Shown: positions 19,782-31,200, counted from the stretch's first letter. The stretch: DNA of 42,808 nucleotides from Tepidimonas ignava (GCF_004342625.1 NZ_SMAH01000018.1:1-42808); one strand, 5' to 3'. Numbers and translations are program-made. Notes: generated by a model not told the origin, from the letters alone.

Positions 19782-20432
19782 TCACGGGCGCAACACCTCG
19801 GCCCCCGGCGGCGGCTGAAAACGAAACGCCGCCGCGGTCAACCCCTGCGTGCGCCACGGGCCAAAGCGCAGCTCCGAGCGCTGGCCCAAGCCATCGAGCA
19901 CGTCCAGCGCGACCAGGGCGCCGTCGCGCCAACCGATGGCCATGCGTTGGATCTGACCTTCGCGGCTTTTGGGCGTGACCTCCACCCAGGCCAGACCGTC
20001 GCGCGGCTCGCCTTCGCTGAGCGTGAACACCTGGCGCACCGCGCGCAGGTCGGCGGCGCTGGCCAGCAACGCCGCCGGGGTGTTGGCCAGCGCCTGCGCT
20101 TGGGCACGGGCGCTCACCTGGTTGAGGTCGGGGTCCCACAGCCACAGGGTTTGGCCGTCGGCCACGATGAGCTGCTCGAACGGTTGGGTGTAGTGCAGGC
20201 GAAAGCGGTCGGGGCGCAGAAAGCTGAACTCGCCGCGGCTCGTGCGCACGCGCGCCGGCTCGCCCTGCCGGGGCGGGGCGGTGACGGTTTGCGTGAACGT
20301 CGCCTGGCCCTGGCGGACGTTGACGACAAAAGCTTCGAACTGAGCCAAGCCGGTGGCTTGGCCCCGGGCGCCGGTGAAGGCATGGGCCCCGAGGATCCCC
20401 CCTAAGGCGCACAAAACGTGTCGGCGTTGCAT
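19782..20432 (-). CDS. lolA: Outer-membrane lipoprotein carrier protein LolA
   Basis: LolA is the periplasmic chaperone that ferries lipoproteins from LolCDE to the outer membrane. The 216-residue product has a signal peptide (MQRRHVLCALGGILGAHAFTGARGQA). The LolA fold follows, with QATFTQTVTAP near residue 43, SRGEFSFLRPDRFRLHYTQPFEQLIVADGQTLWLWDPDLNQVSAR near 65-110 and a C-terminal RSELRFGPWRTQGL. Its place between ftsK and rarA supports the call. Confidence 0.94.
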   Translation of the reverse strand: MQRRHVLCALGGILGAHAFTGARGQATGLAQFEAFVVNVRQGQATFTQTVTAPPRQGEPARVRTSRGEFSFLRPDRFRLHYTQPFEQLIVADGQTLWLWDPDLNQVSARAQAQALANTPAALLASAADLRAVRQVFTLSEGEPRDGLAWVEVTPKSREGQIQRMAIGWRDGALVALDVLDGLGQRSELRFGPWRTQGLTAAAFRFQPPPGAEVLRP

Positions 20433-20486
20433 GATGGTTGGTGGTTCAGACCGGCGCGACGGTTCCCGGTGAGCGGCGCGCCTGCC

Positions 20487-22925
20487 TCATTCGGGACGGG
20501 CGGCCACCAGGATGTCGCGCTGGCCGCTGGCGGTCAACGCGCTCACCAGCCCCGCTTTTTCCATGTCCTCCAGCAGCCGCGCGGCGCGGTTGTAGCCGAT
20601 TTTGAGCTTGCGTTGCACGTAGCTGATGCTGGCTTTGCGGTCTTGCAACACGATGGCCACCGCCTGGTCGTACAGTGGGTCCTTTTCGCCACCGCCATCG
20701 CCGTCGGTGACGCCGTCCAGCGCGGCACCCTCGCCGGCTGCGGGCTCCAGCACATCGTCAACGTAGTCCGGCTCGCCGTAGCGCTCTTTGAGAAAGGCCA
20801 CCACGCGGTGCACCTCGTCATCGCTGACGAAGGCCCCGTGCACCCGGGTAGGCAGCCCAGCCCCCGCGGGCAGGTACAACATGTCGCCCATGCCCAGCAG
20901 CGCCTCGGCCCCCATCTGGTCCAGGATGGTGCGGCTGTCGATGCGGCTGCTGACCTGGAAGCTGATGCGCGTGGGGATGTTGGCCTTGATCAGCCCGGTG
21001 ATGACATCGACGCTGGGGCGCTGGGTGGCCAGGATCAGGTGGATGCCCGCGGCGCGCGCCTTTTGCGCCAGGCGGGCGATCAACTCCTCGATTTTTTTGC
21101 CCACCACCATCATCAGGTCGGCCAGCTCGTCGATGACGACCACGATGTAGGGCAGGCGCTGCAGGGGCTCGGGCGCTTCGGGCGTCAGGCTGAACGGGTT
21201 GGGTATCGACTCGCCGCGCGCGGCGGCCTCGTCGATCTTGGCGTTGTAGCCGGCCAGGTTGCGCACGCCCAGCTTGCTCATCAGGCGGTAGCGGCGCTCC
21301 ATCTCGGCCACGCACCAGTTCAGGCCGTTGGCGGCCTGCTTCATGTCGGTCACCACCGGCGCGATCAGGTGCGGGATGCCCTCGTAGACGCTGAGCTCCA
21401 GCATCTTGGGGTCGATCAGCAGCAGGCGCACGTCCTTGGGCTCGGCCTTGTACAGCAGGCTCAGGATCATCGCGTTGATGCCGACCGACTTGCCCGAGCC
21501 GGTGGTGCCCGCCACCAGGCAGTGCGGCATCTTGGCCAGGTCCGCCACCACCGGATGACCGGCGATGTCCTTGCCCAGCCCCAGTGTCAGCAGGCTTTTG
21601 GCCTCGTGGTAAACCTGCGACCCGAGGATTTCGCTCAGGTGGATGGTCTGGCGCCGTGCGTTGGGCAGCTCCAGCGCCATCAGGCTTTTGCCCGGGATGG
21701 TCTCAATGACCCGGATCGACACCAGCGACAGCGAACGCGCCAAGTCCTTGGCCAGGTTGACGATCTGCGAGCCCTTGACGCCGGTGGCCGGCTCGATTTC
21801 GTAGCGGGTGATGACCGGGCCGGGCTGCGCGGCCACCACCTGCACCTCGACGCCAAAGTCGGCCAGCTTTTTTTCGATCAGGCGGCTGGTCATCTCCAGC
21901 GTTTCGGGCGCCACGGTGCTGGTCTGGCGCGGCGCGGGGTCCAGCAGGTCCAGCCGCGGCAACGGCGATTCGCCTTCGGCGAACAGGGCCTGCTGGCGCT
22001 CCTTGACCACGCGGGGGCTGGGCACGACCTCGGCAGCCGCCGCTTCGATGTGCAACCGGGGGGCCACGGGTGCCGCCTGCGGGGGCGACGGCGCGGGCGC
22101 CTCGCCGCTGGGGTCTGCCTCGGCCGGCTCGCTCGCGCACGCCGGGCGCGGCGGCGCCGCCATCGCCAAGCCCGGCTCTTCGCGCGCAGCGGGCGCGCGC
22201 GCCGCCACCGCGCCACCGCGCTCGCGCGCCGCGCGCTGGCCGATGCGGGCGTCCTCGCTCGCTTCGCGGCGCTGGCGCCAGCGCATCCAGGCGCGCTCCA
22301 GCGCCGCCCCGATGGCCTCGGTCAACCCCGCCCACGAAAAGCGCAACGCCACCGAGGCGCACGCCGCCCCCAGCGTCAGCGGCACCAGCACCGAGCCCAC
22401 GTCCCCCAGCCAGCGCAGCGCCAACGGCCCCAGCATCGCCCCCAGCACCCCACCGGCGATGTGTCCGGGCAGCCACGCGTCCCAGCGGTACAACCGTGTC
22501 CATTCCAGCACCGCGCTGGCGGCCAGCAGCCCCAGCAGCGCCGCCCAGCGGCCCGCGGCGCGCCACACCGCCGCCGGCTGCGGCCCCGCTGGATCGATGG
22601 TGACGCTGCCGCGCAGCCAGCGCGCCAACGCCGCCAGCCACACCCGCAACCCGGCCAGCACCAACCACCACACCGACGCGCCGAACAACGCGTAGCCCAG
22701 GTCGGCGATCCACGCGCCCACCCCCCCGGCCCAGTTGCGGTAGCCCACCCCGGTGCCCGACGTGGTCCAGGCCGGGTCGGCCGGGTGGTGGCTCAGCAGC
22801 GCCACCACCACCAGGCCCAGCGCCGCCGCGCCCGCCAGCAGCGCCAGCTCGTGCGCGAAACGGCGCCAACCGCGCAGCGGCGGTGCGACCAGGTCGGCGT
22901 GAAAGGCGTTGGTGGTTCGGCTCAT
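20487..22925 (-). CDS. ftsK: DNA translocase FtsK
   Basis: FtsK is a septal membrane-anchored, ATP-driven DNA pump that resolves chromosomes at dif with XerCD. The 811-residue protein has N-terminal membrane helices up to about residue 200, a short Pro/Ala-rich linker (about 210-310) and the motor domain. Walker [19 protein letters not shown] is near residue 475 and Walker [13 protein letters not shown] near 600. The gamma winged-helix domain at the C-terminus ([41 protein letters not shown]) reads KOPS sites. The linker is much shorter than in E. coli FtsK. The start at 22925 is chosen from homology; no clear Shine-Dalgarno is seen. Confidence 0.95.
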   Translation of the reverse strand: MSRTTNAFHADLVAPPLRGWRRFAHELALLAGAAALGLVVVALLSHHPADPAWTTSGTGVGYRNWAGGVGAWIADLGYALFGASVWWLVLAGLRVWLAALARWLRGSVTIDPAGPQPAAVWRAAGRWAALLGLLAASAVLEWTRLYRWDAWLPGHIAGGVLGAMLGPLALRWLGDVGSVLVPLTLGAACASVALRFSWAGLTEAIGAALERAWMRWRQRREASEDARIGQRAARERGGAVAARAPAAREEPGLAMAAPPRPACASEPAEADPSGEAPAPSPPQAAPVAPRLHIEAAAAEVVPSPRVVKERQQALFAEGESPLPRLDLLDPAPRQTSTVAPETLEMTSRLIEKKLADFGVEVQVVAAQPGPVITRYEIEPATGVKGSQIVNLAKDLARSLSLVSIRVIETIPGKSLMALELPNARRQTIHLSEILGSQVYHEAKSLLTLGLGKDIAGHPVVADLAKMPHCLVAGTTGSGKSVGINAMILSLLYKAEPKDVRLLLIDPKMLELSVYEGIPHLIAPVVTDMKQAANGLNWCVAEMERRYRLMSKLGVRNLAGYNAKIDEAAARGESIPNPFSLTPEAPEPLQRLPYIVVVIDELADLMMVVGKKIEELIARLAQKARAAGIHLILATQRPSVDVITGLIKANIPTRISFQVSSRIDSRTILDQMGAEALLGMGDMLYLPAGAGLPTRVHGAFVSDDEVHRVVAFLKERYGEPDYVDDVLEPAAGEGAALDGVTDGDGGGEKDPLYDQAVAIVLQDRKASISYVQRKLKIGYNRAARLLEDMEKAGLVSALTASGQRDILVAARPE

Positions 22926-22980
22926 GCGTGCGTGACAACGTTGCAGCGCCTGCACCCGGCACAGGCAACCGCTAGCTTAG

Positions 22981-23997
<1,017 letters not shown>

Positions 23998-24315
23998 CCG
24001 TGGTCCCCGCGGCGGCGGGCGCAGCGGCCCAGCCGCCCTGCCGGTGGGCCGTCGCTCGCCACGGGTTGGACGGCCCTGTATAATGTAGGGTTTGCTGCCG
24101 CAAGGGCCGGAGCGTCGGCCATGCGCGGCAAACAGGCCGCCCGTGAGCCGGAGCCGTCCACACGCCGTGTTTCGATCGAAACCGCGTTTGCCCGATCGCA
24201 TGATTTGGCACTCCACGTGTGGCAGGCGGCACAACACAGGACACGGGCGAGGTGCGGCCTGCCAGCGTTGCAACGCCAGCAGGCCGCTGGATCTTCGATT
24301 GGAGTGACCAACATC
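23998..24315 (+). promoter_or_regulatory. rpmB promoter and long structured leader
   Basis: No gene of its own is apparent. A consensus TATAAT at 24079-24084 predicts a start near 24091 and a leader of about 225 nt. The leader contains a GTTTGC/GCAAAC pairing near 24091-24131. A long hairpin at 24254-24287 has a 9-bp stem (GCGGCCTGC/GCAGGCCGC), a CA/CA internal loop, a 5-bp stem (GCGTT/AACGC) and a 2-nt loop. It lies 14 nt before the GGAG of rpmB. Ribosomal protein operons are often controlled by leader RNA, so this may be an autoregulatory site. Confidence 0.5.
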
Positions 24316-24549
24316 ATGGCACGCGTGTGCGAAGTCACGGGCAAAAAGCCCATGGTGGGACATAACGTTTCCCACGCCAACAACAAGACCAAGCGTCGGT
24401 TCCTGCCCAACCTGCAAACCCGTCGCTTCTGGATCGAAAGCGAAAAACGCTGGGTGCGTCTGCGCGTCTCGGGTGCGGCGCTGCGCCTGATCGACAAAGT
24501 GGGCATCGAAGCGGTGCTGGCCGACCTGCGTGCCCGCGGCCAGGCCTAA
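24316..24549 (+). CDS. rpmB: 50S ribosomal protein L28
   Basis: The 77-residue protein begins [34 protein letters not shown], the L28 signature, and has [17 protein letters not shown] in the middle. L28 binds 23S rRNA near the tRNA exit region of the large subunit. The start at 24316 has GGAG 11 nt upstream. The frame is open for 65 codons further upstream, but that stretch is the structured leader and does not look like L28. It is followed by rpmG after 28 nt. Confidence 0.98.
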   Translation: MARVCEVTGKKPMVGHNVSHANNKTKRRFLPNLQTRRFWIESEKRWVRLRVSGAALRLIDKVGIEAVLADLRARGQA

Positions 24550-24577
24550 ACAGCACGGAACCAAGGAGTAGTCCATC

Positions 24578-24748
24578 ATGGCTGCCAAAGGCGGACGCGA
24601 AAAAATCAAGCTGGAATCGACCGCAGGTACCGGTCACTTCTACACCACCACCAAGAACAAAAAGACGACGCCGGACAAGCTGTCGTTCATGAAGTACGAC
24701 CCGGTGGCGCGCAAGCACGTCGAGTACAAAGAAGCCAAGCTGAAGTGA
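24578..24748 (+). CDS. rpmG: 50S ribosomal protein L33
   Basis: The 56-residue protein starts [19 protein letters not shown] and continues [22 protein letters not shown] and [13 protein letters not shown], a full match to the cysteine-free L33 type (zinc-independent C- form). The RBS AAGGAG lies 10 nt before the ATG. It is cotranscribed with rpmB as usual and is followed by a strong terminator. Confidence 0.98.
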   Translation: MAAKGGREKIKLESTAGTGHFYTTTKNKKTTPDKLSFMKYDPVARKHVEYKEAKLK

Positions 24749-24816
24749 TGCGCGGGCGGCTCGGCCGCCCGGCGCCAACGTGGCGCAGGGCTGCTCTGGC
24801 GAGGCCCTAACAAACA

Positions 24817-24852
24817 AACCGCCGCATCCCGTGCCGGGGTGCGGCGGTTTTT
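24817..24852 (+). terminator. Rho-independent terminator of rpmB-rpmG
   Basis: AACCGCCGCA (24817-24826) and TGCGGCGGTT (24840-24849) form a perfect 10-bp stem followed by T5. The left flank is A-rich, so it may also serve the convergent desaturase gene. Confidence 0.92.
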
Positions 24853-24901
24853 GCTTGCGGACGGTGCGCGGGCCGGCCACCCGCGCGGCCGGCCGCCCTT
24901 C

Positions 24902-26122
24902 TCAGGCCGCGACCAAACGTGCGGCGCGCAGCCGCTGGGCAAACTGGCGCAGCGCTTCCACGCCGCTGTGCTCGGCGCGCTGGATCCAGGCTTGCAGCTC
25001 GCGCGCCATCTGCTCGCGCGACAGGCCCGCGTCCGACCACAGGCGGCGCAGCTCTTCGCGCATCGCGTGCATCGTGGCCAGCGTGGGCGCCGCTTGCAGC
25101 AGCGTTTGCAGCCGCTCGCGCACCGGGGGCGGCACCTTGTCGGTGTCGCGGTGCAGCCAGCGGCGCGCCAGCTTCAACAGCGACTCATCCCGCACCTGCG
25201 CGCGCAGCGTCGCCCACTCGGCCTGCACGGCGGCGCGCATCTCGCGCGCGTAGCGGGCCATCACCTCATAGCGGTTGGCCACGATGGCCTCCAGCGTTTG
25301 CTCGTCGGCCACCGGCTTGACGTCACCAAAGGCCAGCTTGGGCGGCACCTTCTTGGGCCGCGCCAGCCCCAACGCCGCCAGCGCCTTGATGTACACCCAC
25401 CCCAGGTCGAATTCATACGGCTTGACGGAAAACTTGGCCGACGTCGGGTAGGTGTGGTGGTTGTTGTGCAGCTCCTCGCCGCCGATGATGATGCCCCAGG
25501 GAAACACGTTGGTGCTGGCGTCGGCCGACTCGAAGTTGCGGTAACCCCAGTAGTGGCCGATGCCGTTGATGACCCCGGCAGCCCAAAACGGGATCCACGC
25601 CATCTGCACGGCCCACACCGCCAGACCTGCCGCGCCGAACAGCAGCACATCCAGGATCAACATCAGGCTGACCCCCAAGCGTGAGTGGGGCGTGTAGAGC
25701 TTGCGCTCGATCCAGTCGTCGGGCGTGCCGTGGCCGTAGCGGCGCAGCGTGTCGGCGTTGGCGGCCTCGGCGCGGTACAGCTCAGCGCCTTCCCACAGCA
25801 CCTTGCGGATGCCGAACACCTGCGGGCTGTGGGGATCGCCGTCTTGCTCGCACTTGGCGTGGTGCTTGCGGTGGATGGCCGCCCACTCCTTGGTGACCAT
25901 GCCGGTGGTCAGCCACAGCCAGAAACGGAAAAAGTGCGCCACCGCCGGATGCAGGTCCAGGGCGCGGTGCGCCTGGTGGCGGTGCAGGTACAGCGTGACG
26001 CTGACGATGGTGATGTGGGTCATCACCAGGGTGAACAGAACGATCTGCCACCACGAGGCTGCGGTCAGCCCCTGGGCCAAAAAGTCGACGAAGGCATTCC
26101 AGCCCGAATCCGAAAACAACAT
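24902..26122 (-). CDS. Delta-9-type fatty acid (acyl-CoA) desaturase
   Basis: This is a membrane-bound di-iron desaturase of 406 residues that inserts a cis double bond into acyl chains and adjusts membrane fluidity. The three histidine boxes are HRHQAHR at 47-53, HRKHH at 84-88 and HNNHH near 217. Hydrophobic spans lie between them (around 22-45 and 150-190). The C-terminal 100 residues are helical, charged and probably cytoplasmic, as in related proteobacterial desaturases. The start at 26122 (MLFSDSG) is the first ATG matching the family; AAAGG lies about 7 nt upstream. A TACAAT (complement of 26192-26197) is a possible -10. It is divergent from the imuA cassette. Confidence 0.92.
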   Translation of the reverse strand: MLFSDSGWNAFVDFLAQGLTAASWWQIVLFTLVMTHITIVSVTLYLHRHQAHRALDLHPAVAHFFRFWLWLTTGMVTKEWAAIHRKHHAKCEQDGDPHSPQVFGIRKVLWEGAELYRAEAANADTLRRYGHGTPDDWIERKLYTPHSRLGVSLMLILDVLLFGAAGLAVWAVQMAWIPFWAAGVINGIGHYWGYRNFESADASTNVFPWGIIIGGEELHNNHHTYPTSAKFSVKPYEFDLGWVYIKALAALGLARPKKVPPKLAFGDVKPVADEQTLEAIVANRYEVMARYAREMRAAVQAEWATLRAQVRDESLLKLARRWLHRDTDKVPPPVRERLQTLLQAAPTLATMHAMREELRRLWSDAGLSREQMARELQAWIQRAEHSGVEALRQFAQRLRAARLVAA

Positions 26123-26245
26123 GCAAAACCTTTGCCAAAACACACCAACAAACGCCACAGCCGACCCTGCAGGCCCACTGCGACGAGATCCATTGTAGGC
26201 GCAAACGCGCCGTCGTGCGCAAGCGCAGCGTGGCTGGACACCGCA

Positions 26246-26265
26246 TACTGTTTTTTTGTACAGTA
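26246..26265 (+). promoter_or_regulatory. LexA operator (SOS box) of imuA-imuB-dnaE2
   Basis: TACTG, 10 nt, CAGTA contains CTGT-N8-ACAG, the LexA consensus of gamma- and betaproteobacteria, with fully symmetric outer bases. It overlaps a likely promoter (TGGACA at 26235-26240 and TACAGT at 26259-26264, 18-nt spacer). It ends 6 bp before the imuA ATG. Confidence 0.95.
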
Positions 26266-26271
26266 TTCGGC

Positions 26272-27006
26272 ATGCAATCCGTGCTTCAGCGCAACGACGT
26301 GTGGCGCGCCCACCAGCTCGCCCCCCCGGCCCACCCCACCCACCCCACCGGCTGGGCAGCGCTGGACGCCGCCTTGCCCGGCGGTGGCTGGCCGCTGGGG
26401 GCGCTGGTCGAATGCAGTCACCCGGCCGGCACCTTGGCGTGGCGGCTTTGGCTGCCCGCGCTGCGCAGCGCCAGCGCCCAGGGCCAGGTGGTGCTGCTGG
26501 GCCTGCCGCTGCAACCCAACGCCGCCGCCTGGGCCGCCCACGGTATCGACACGCCACGCCTGTGGTGCGTGCACACCGACGACGACGCCCAGACCCTGTG
26601 GTGCGCCCAGCAGTTGCTGGGTTGCCCCAGCGTGGCGTTGCTGTGGCTGCACCTGCGCCACCCCACCTGGGCGGCCACCCAGCGGCTGCAACACGCGGCC
26701 CACCAGGCCCGCTGTTCCACCGACGGCGGGGGCGCTTGGCCCGCGCCGCTGGTGTTGCTCAGCGTGGCCGAGGCGCACGCTTCGCCCAGCAGCGCCGCGG
26801 TGCTGCGCCTGCACGTGCAACCCAAGGGCCCTGAGGGGCTGCTGGTGTGGGTGCGCAAGCGCCGCGGCGCACCGCGGCACCACCCGCTCGACCTCAGCGC
26901 GCCTTGGCCTTGGTGCGAATGGCTCCCCCCTACCCCGCGAAATCATGCCCCCGCCCCCGCTGTGGATCGCCTGCCTGCCCAGCCAGCCCGCGCCTGCCCA
27001 GCTTGA
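26272..27006 (+). CDS. imuA: SOS mutagenesis protein ImuA
   Basis: ImuA (RecA/SulA-like fold) acts with ImuB and DnaE2 in damage-induced mutagenesis. The 244-residue protein matches the family through RNDVWRAHQL near residue 7, [24 protein letters not shown] near 25-45 (a RecA-like core without a true Walker A) and a C-terminal basic KRRGAPRHHPLDL. The start at 26272 is set by the LexA box just upstream; earlier codons of the frame lie inside the operator. The 3' end overlaps imuB by 62 nt in another frame. Confidence 0.9.
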   Translation: MQSVLQRNDVWRAHQLAPPAHPTHPTGWAALDAALPGGGWPLGALVECSHPAGTLAWRLWLPALRSASAQGQVVLLGLPLQPNAAAWAAHGIDTPRLWCVHTDDDAQTLWCAQQLLGCPSVALLWLHLRHPTWAATQRLQHAAHQARCSTDGGGAWPAPLVLLSVAEAHASPSSAAVLRLHVQPKGPEGLLVWVRKRRGAPRHHPLDLSAPWPWCEWLPPTPRNHAPAPAVDRLPAQPARACPA

Positions 27007-28213
27007 GCCGCCGGCCGCGCTGCTGGCCGCCCATGCCCCGGCGGTGGCGGCGCTGGAAGACGCCTGGGTGGCCGACGTGACCACGACGCTGCGGCTGCTG
27101 GGCGGCCGCGCCGCGCTGCTGCGGCGCCTGTGGCCGGCGCTGCGCAGCGCCGGCTGGGCCCGTGTTGGGGTGGCCCCCACGGCGCTGGCGGCACTGGCCG
27201 TGGCACGCACCACCCCCGCCGATGGGGGCTGGCGCGCGCTGGCGCCGCACACCTGGACCGACGAGCTGGATGCGCTGCCGGTGGCGCTGCTTGGCGCGGC
27301 GCAGCCGCACCTGACCACGCTGCATGCGCTGGGCCTGCGCACTTTGGGCGCCTTGCGCCAGCAGGAAGCGCCGGCGCTGGCCGCGCGCACCAGCCCCGAC
27401 TTGGTGCAGGCGCTGCGCCAATGCTACGCGCTGGCCCCCACGGCGCTGCCGCTGTGGCAGGCGCCGCCGGTGTTCGAAGCGACGCTGGAGCTGCCCGCCC
27501 CCACCGCCGACGCCACCGCCCTGGCCTTCGCCGCGCAGCGCTTGCTGCATCAACTGCAAACCTGGCTGCAGCGGCAACGGCTGGGCGTGTTGCGCTGGGC
27601 GCTGGGCTGGCCGCCGCACGCGCCCGAAGCGCTGGTGCTGCAACACCCCACCCCGGTGCACGACGCCACCCGGCTGCAACGCTTGCTGCACGAACGGCTG
27701 GCCCGCCTGCCGCTGCCGCGGCCGGTGCAGCAACTCACCTTGCGCACGCTGCAGGTGGCCACCCACCACGCCCCCAACGACGACTGGCTGCGCGGCACCA
27801 CCGCCCCGAGCGCGGTGTGCTGGGACGAAGTGCTGGAGCGCCTGCAAGCGCGCCTGGGCCCCGAGCGTGTGCACGGCCTAGCGCTGCGCGCCGCCTGGAC
27901 GCCACACGCCCGCCAACGCCCGCGCGCGAGCCACGACCCCGTGGCGCCCACGCCACCGCTGCCCCCCGACAGCGCGTGGCTGCCGCCGTGGTGGCTGCCG
28001 CAGGCGCATCCCCTGGCCTGCGACGGCACGGGCCAGCCGCTGCACCGTGGCCAGCCGCTGCGCTGCCTGCTGGGGCCGTTGCGGCTGCGTGACCCCAGCG
28101 GGGCCGCGCACCTTGGCTACATCGCCACCGACGGACACGCCCGCGTGCTGTGGATCACCCGCGACGACGCCGGCGACCGCCGGTGTTGGTGGCTGCGAGG
28201 CATCTATGCCTGA
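26945..28213 (+). CDS. imuB: Y-family polymerase-like protein ImuB (short form)
   Basis: ImuB is a catalytically inactive Y-family homologue that links the beta clamp with DnaE2. The 422-residue protein has a palm-like segment (VADVTTTLRLLGGRAALLRRLW near 42-63, then ALAALAVART), a helix-hairpin-helix-like region (LHALGLRTLGALRQQEAPALAARTSPDLVQ) and a little-finger domain. The stretch between the first strand (LWIACLP) and VADVTTTL is only about 30 residues, against about 90 in longer ImuB proteins. A similar shortening is my recollection for Comamonadaceae. The start at 26945 gives the conserved LWIACL strand. It overlaps dnaE2 by 8 nt. Confidence 0.88.
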   Translation: MPPPPLWIACLPSQPAPAQLEPPAALLAAHAPAVAALEDAWVADVTTTLRLLGGRAALLRRLWPALRSAGWARVGVAPTALAALAVARTTPADGGWRALAPHTWTDELDALPVALLGAAQPHLTTLHALGLRTLGALRQQEAPALAARTSPDLVQALRQCYALAPTALPLWQAPPVFEATLELPAPTADATALAFAAQRLLHQLQTWLQRQRLGVLRWALGWPPHAPEALVLQHPTPVHDATRLQRLLHERLARLPLPRPVQQLTLRTLQVATHHAPNDDWLRGTTAPSAVCWDEVLERLQARLGPERVHGLALRAAWTPHARQRPRASHDPVAPTPPLPPDSAWLPPWWLPQAHPLACDGTGQPLHRGQPLRCLLGPLRLRDPSGAAHLGYIATDGHARVLWITRDDAGDRRCWWLRGIYA

Positions 28214-31200
28214 ACCCTCGTCCCGGCCTCAGCCGCCCCGGCCGGCGGCCACCCCGTTGATGCTGTGGGCGCAAAGCGCCTACAGCTTTGCCCAAGCCAG
28301 CGCCACGCCCGAAACCCTGGTGCAGCAGGCCCACGCCTTGGGCCACACCGCGCTGGGGTTGGCCGACGCCTGCACGCTGGGCGGCGTGGTGCGGGCCCAT
28401 GTGGCCGCGCGCACCCACGGCTTGCGGCTGCTGGTGGGGGCGCATTGGCGTGTGGCCGACCCGGTTTTGCCTGGCGGTGGTTTTACGTTGGTGGCGCTGG
28501 CCATGAACCGTGTCGGCCACGGCGCCATCAGCCGCTGGATCAGCCACCTGCGCCGCCACCACACGCCCGGGTCGCCCAGCCCCCACGACCCCGAGGCTTT
28601 GCCCCTGCACGCCAGCTGGCCCCAGGTGCCGCCGCTGCCCGGCTGCGCGCTGCTGGCGCTGCCGTGGAGCTGGGCGCTGCCTCTGGCCAGCCGTTCCACG
28701 TGGACCGAGGCGCTGGACGCCTGGGCGGTGCGGCTGCGCCAGCACTTTGCCGACCGCGTTTGGCTCGGGGCCAGCGCCGACGGCTGGCTGCACGACCGCG
28801 CGTGGATCGAGCTGCTGCAGACCTGCGGCGCGCGCCACGGCCTGCCGGTGGCGGCCGCCCCAACGGTGCGCATGGCCTGCGCCGACGAGCAGGGGCTGCT
28901 GGAGGTGCTCAGCGCCGTGCGGCTGCACCGCCCCGTGGATGAACTGGGGCTGGCGTGCCCTCCCAACGCCCAGGCGCGCCTGTGGAGCGCGGCCCGCTGG
29001 CGTCAGCATTACCCGTGGACGCTGCGCGCGCAGGCGCACGCGCTGGCGGCGCGGTGCCAGTTTTCGCTCGATCAACTGCGTTACGAATACCCCCCCGAGC
29101 TGGTGCCGGCGGGCCGCACGCCCATCGGGCATCTGCGCCGTCTGGTGCAGCGCGGCGCCGCCCAACGCTACCCCCACGGCGTGCCCCCACGGGTGCAGCA
29201 ACAACTCGCGCACGAACTGGCTCTGATCGCCGAACTGCGCTACGAGCACTACTTCCTGACCGTGCACGACATCGTGTCGTTTGCACGCCAGCGCGGCATC
29301 CTGTGCCAGGGGCGTGGCTCGGCGGCCAATTCCGCGGTGTGCTACTGCCTGGGCATCACCGAAGTGGACCCGGCGCGCGGCCACACGCTGTTCGAGCGCT
29401 TCATCAGCCGCGCGCGCGCCGAACCGCCCGACATCGACGTCGATTTCGAGCATCAGCGCCGCGAAGAGGTCATCCAGTACCTGTACCAGCGCTACGGCCG
29501 CCAGCGCGCCGCCCTGGCCGCCAGCGTCATCACGTGGCAGCCCGCCAGCGCCGTGCGGGCCGTGGGGCGGGCGCTGGGGCTGGCGCCGTCGGCGATCGAC
29601 CGGCTGGCGCGTTGGTGCCGGCGCCGTCCGCCGGCGCAGCTCACCGCCGAGCACCTGGCCGACGCCGGGCTGGCCGCCGACGACCCCGTGGTGCAGCGTG
29701 CCCTGGCCCTGGCGCAGCAACTGCTGGCGCTGCCGCGCCACCGCAGCCAGCACCCTGGCGGCTTCGTGCTGGGGCGCCGGGCGCTGGACTTGAGCGTGCC
29801 GGTGGTGCCGGCGGCGATGGACGGCCGTACCCTCGTCGAGTGGGACAAGGACGACCTGGACGCGCTGGGCATGCTGAAGGTGGACGTGCTGGCGCTGGGC
29901 ATGCTCAGCGCCCTCAGCGGTGCGCTGCGCCTGGTCAGCCAGTGGCGCGGCCGCCCGATGACGCTGGCCGACATCCCTCCGCACGACCCCGCCACCTACG
30001 CGATGATCCAACGCGCCGACACCGTGGGGGTGTTCCAAATCGAAAGCCGCGCGCAGATGAGCATGTTGCCGCGGCTGCGCCCGGCGTGCTTTTACGACCT
30101 GGTGGTGCAGGTGGCCATCGTGCGCCCTGGCCCGATCCAGGGCGGCATGGTGCACCCTTACCTGGCCGCGCGGGAGCGCCAACGCCGCGGCCTGCCGGTG
30201 CGGCATCTGCACCCGCAGCTGGCGCCGGCGCTGCAACGCACGCTGGGCGTGCCGATTTTTCAGGAGCAGGTGATGCAACTGGCCATGCTGGCCGCCGGCT
30301 TCAGCGCCGAAGAGGCCGACGCGCTGCGCCGCGCGATGGGCGCGTGGCGCCGCCGCGGCGACCTGCAGCCGCTGCAGCAGCGGCTGCGCGACGGCATGGC
30401 GGCGCGTGGCTACGCGGCCGACTTCATCGAGCGCATCGTGCAGCAAATCCAGGGCTTTGGCGAATATGGCTTTCCGGAAAGCCACGCCGCCAGCTTTGCG
30501 CTGCTGGCCTACGCCAGCGCGTGGCTCAAATGCCACGAGCCAGCCGCGTTCGTGGCCGCGCTGCTCAACGCCCAACCGATGGGTTTTTACGGCCCAGCGC
30601 AACTGGTGCAGGATGCACGCCGCCACGGCGTGCAGGTGCGTCCGGTGGACGTGCTGCACAGCGCATGGGATTGCACGCTGGAGCCCCCCGACCCCATGCC
30701 CAGCGCCGGCGCGCCAGCGGCGCAGCCGCCCCAGCCCGCGGTGCGGCTGGGGTTGCGGCTCGTGCGTGGGCTGGGGCCGCAGGCAGCGGCGCGCATCGTG
30801 GCGGCGCGCGCGCACGCCGCCTTTGTCAGTGTGGACGACGTGGCCGAGCGCGCCCGCCTGAGCCGTGCGCAACTGCAGGCGCTGGCCCAGGCCGACGCCT
30901 TGGCCAGCCTGGCTGGCCCACGCCGCCAGCAGTGGTGGCACGCCAGCGCCTGGCAGCCACCGTTGGCGCTGCCGGCGCACGCGCCGTCCCAACCCGCTAC
31001 CGCCGAGCCTGCGGCGCCGCTGCCAGCGGCCACGTTGGCCGAGGACGTGTGGGCCGACTACGACGCGCTGGGCCTGAGCCTGCGCGCCCACCCGCTGGCG
31101 CTGCTGCGCCCTCGCTTACCGCCGCACACCCGCGCCGCCGACGCCGCCAGCCGCCCCCATGGGGCGTGGCTGCGTGTGGCCGGGCTGGTCACGGCACGCC

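Noticed and set aside
24121-24315. 65-codon in-frame N-terminal extension of L28
   Set aside because: L28 starts at the conserved MARVCEVTG with its own RBS, and the upstream stretch folds as a leader.
23998-24315. tRNA or other structural RNA gene in the trxB-rpmB gap
   Set aside because: No cloverleaf or CCA-type acceptor stem can be assembled; the stems seen fit an mRNA leader better.
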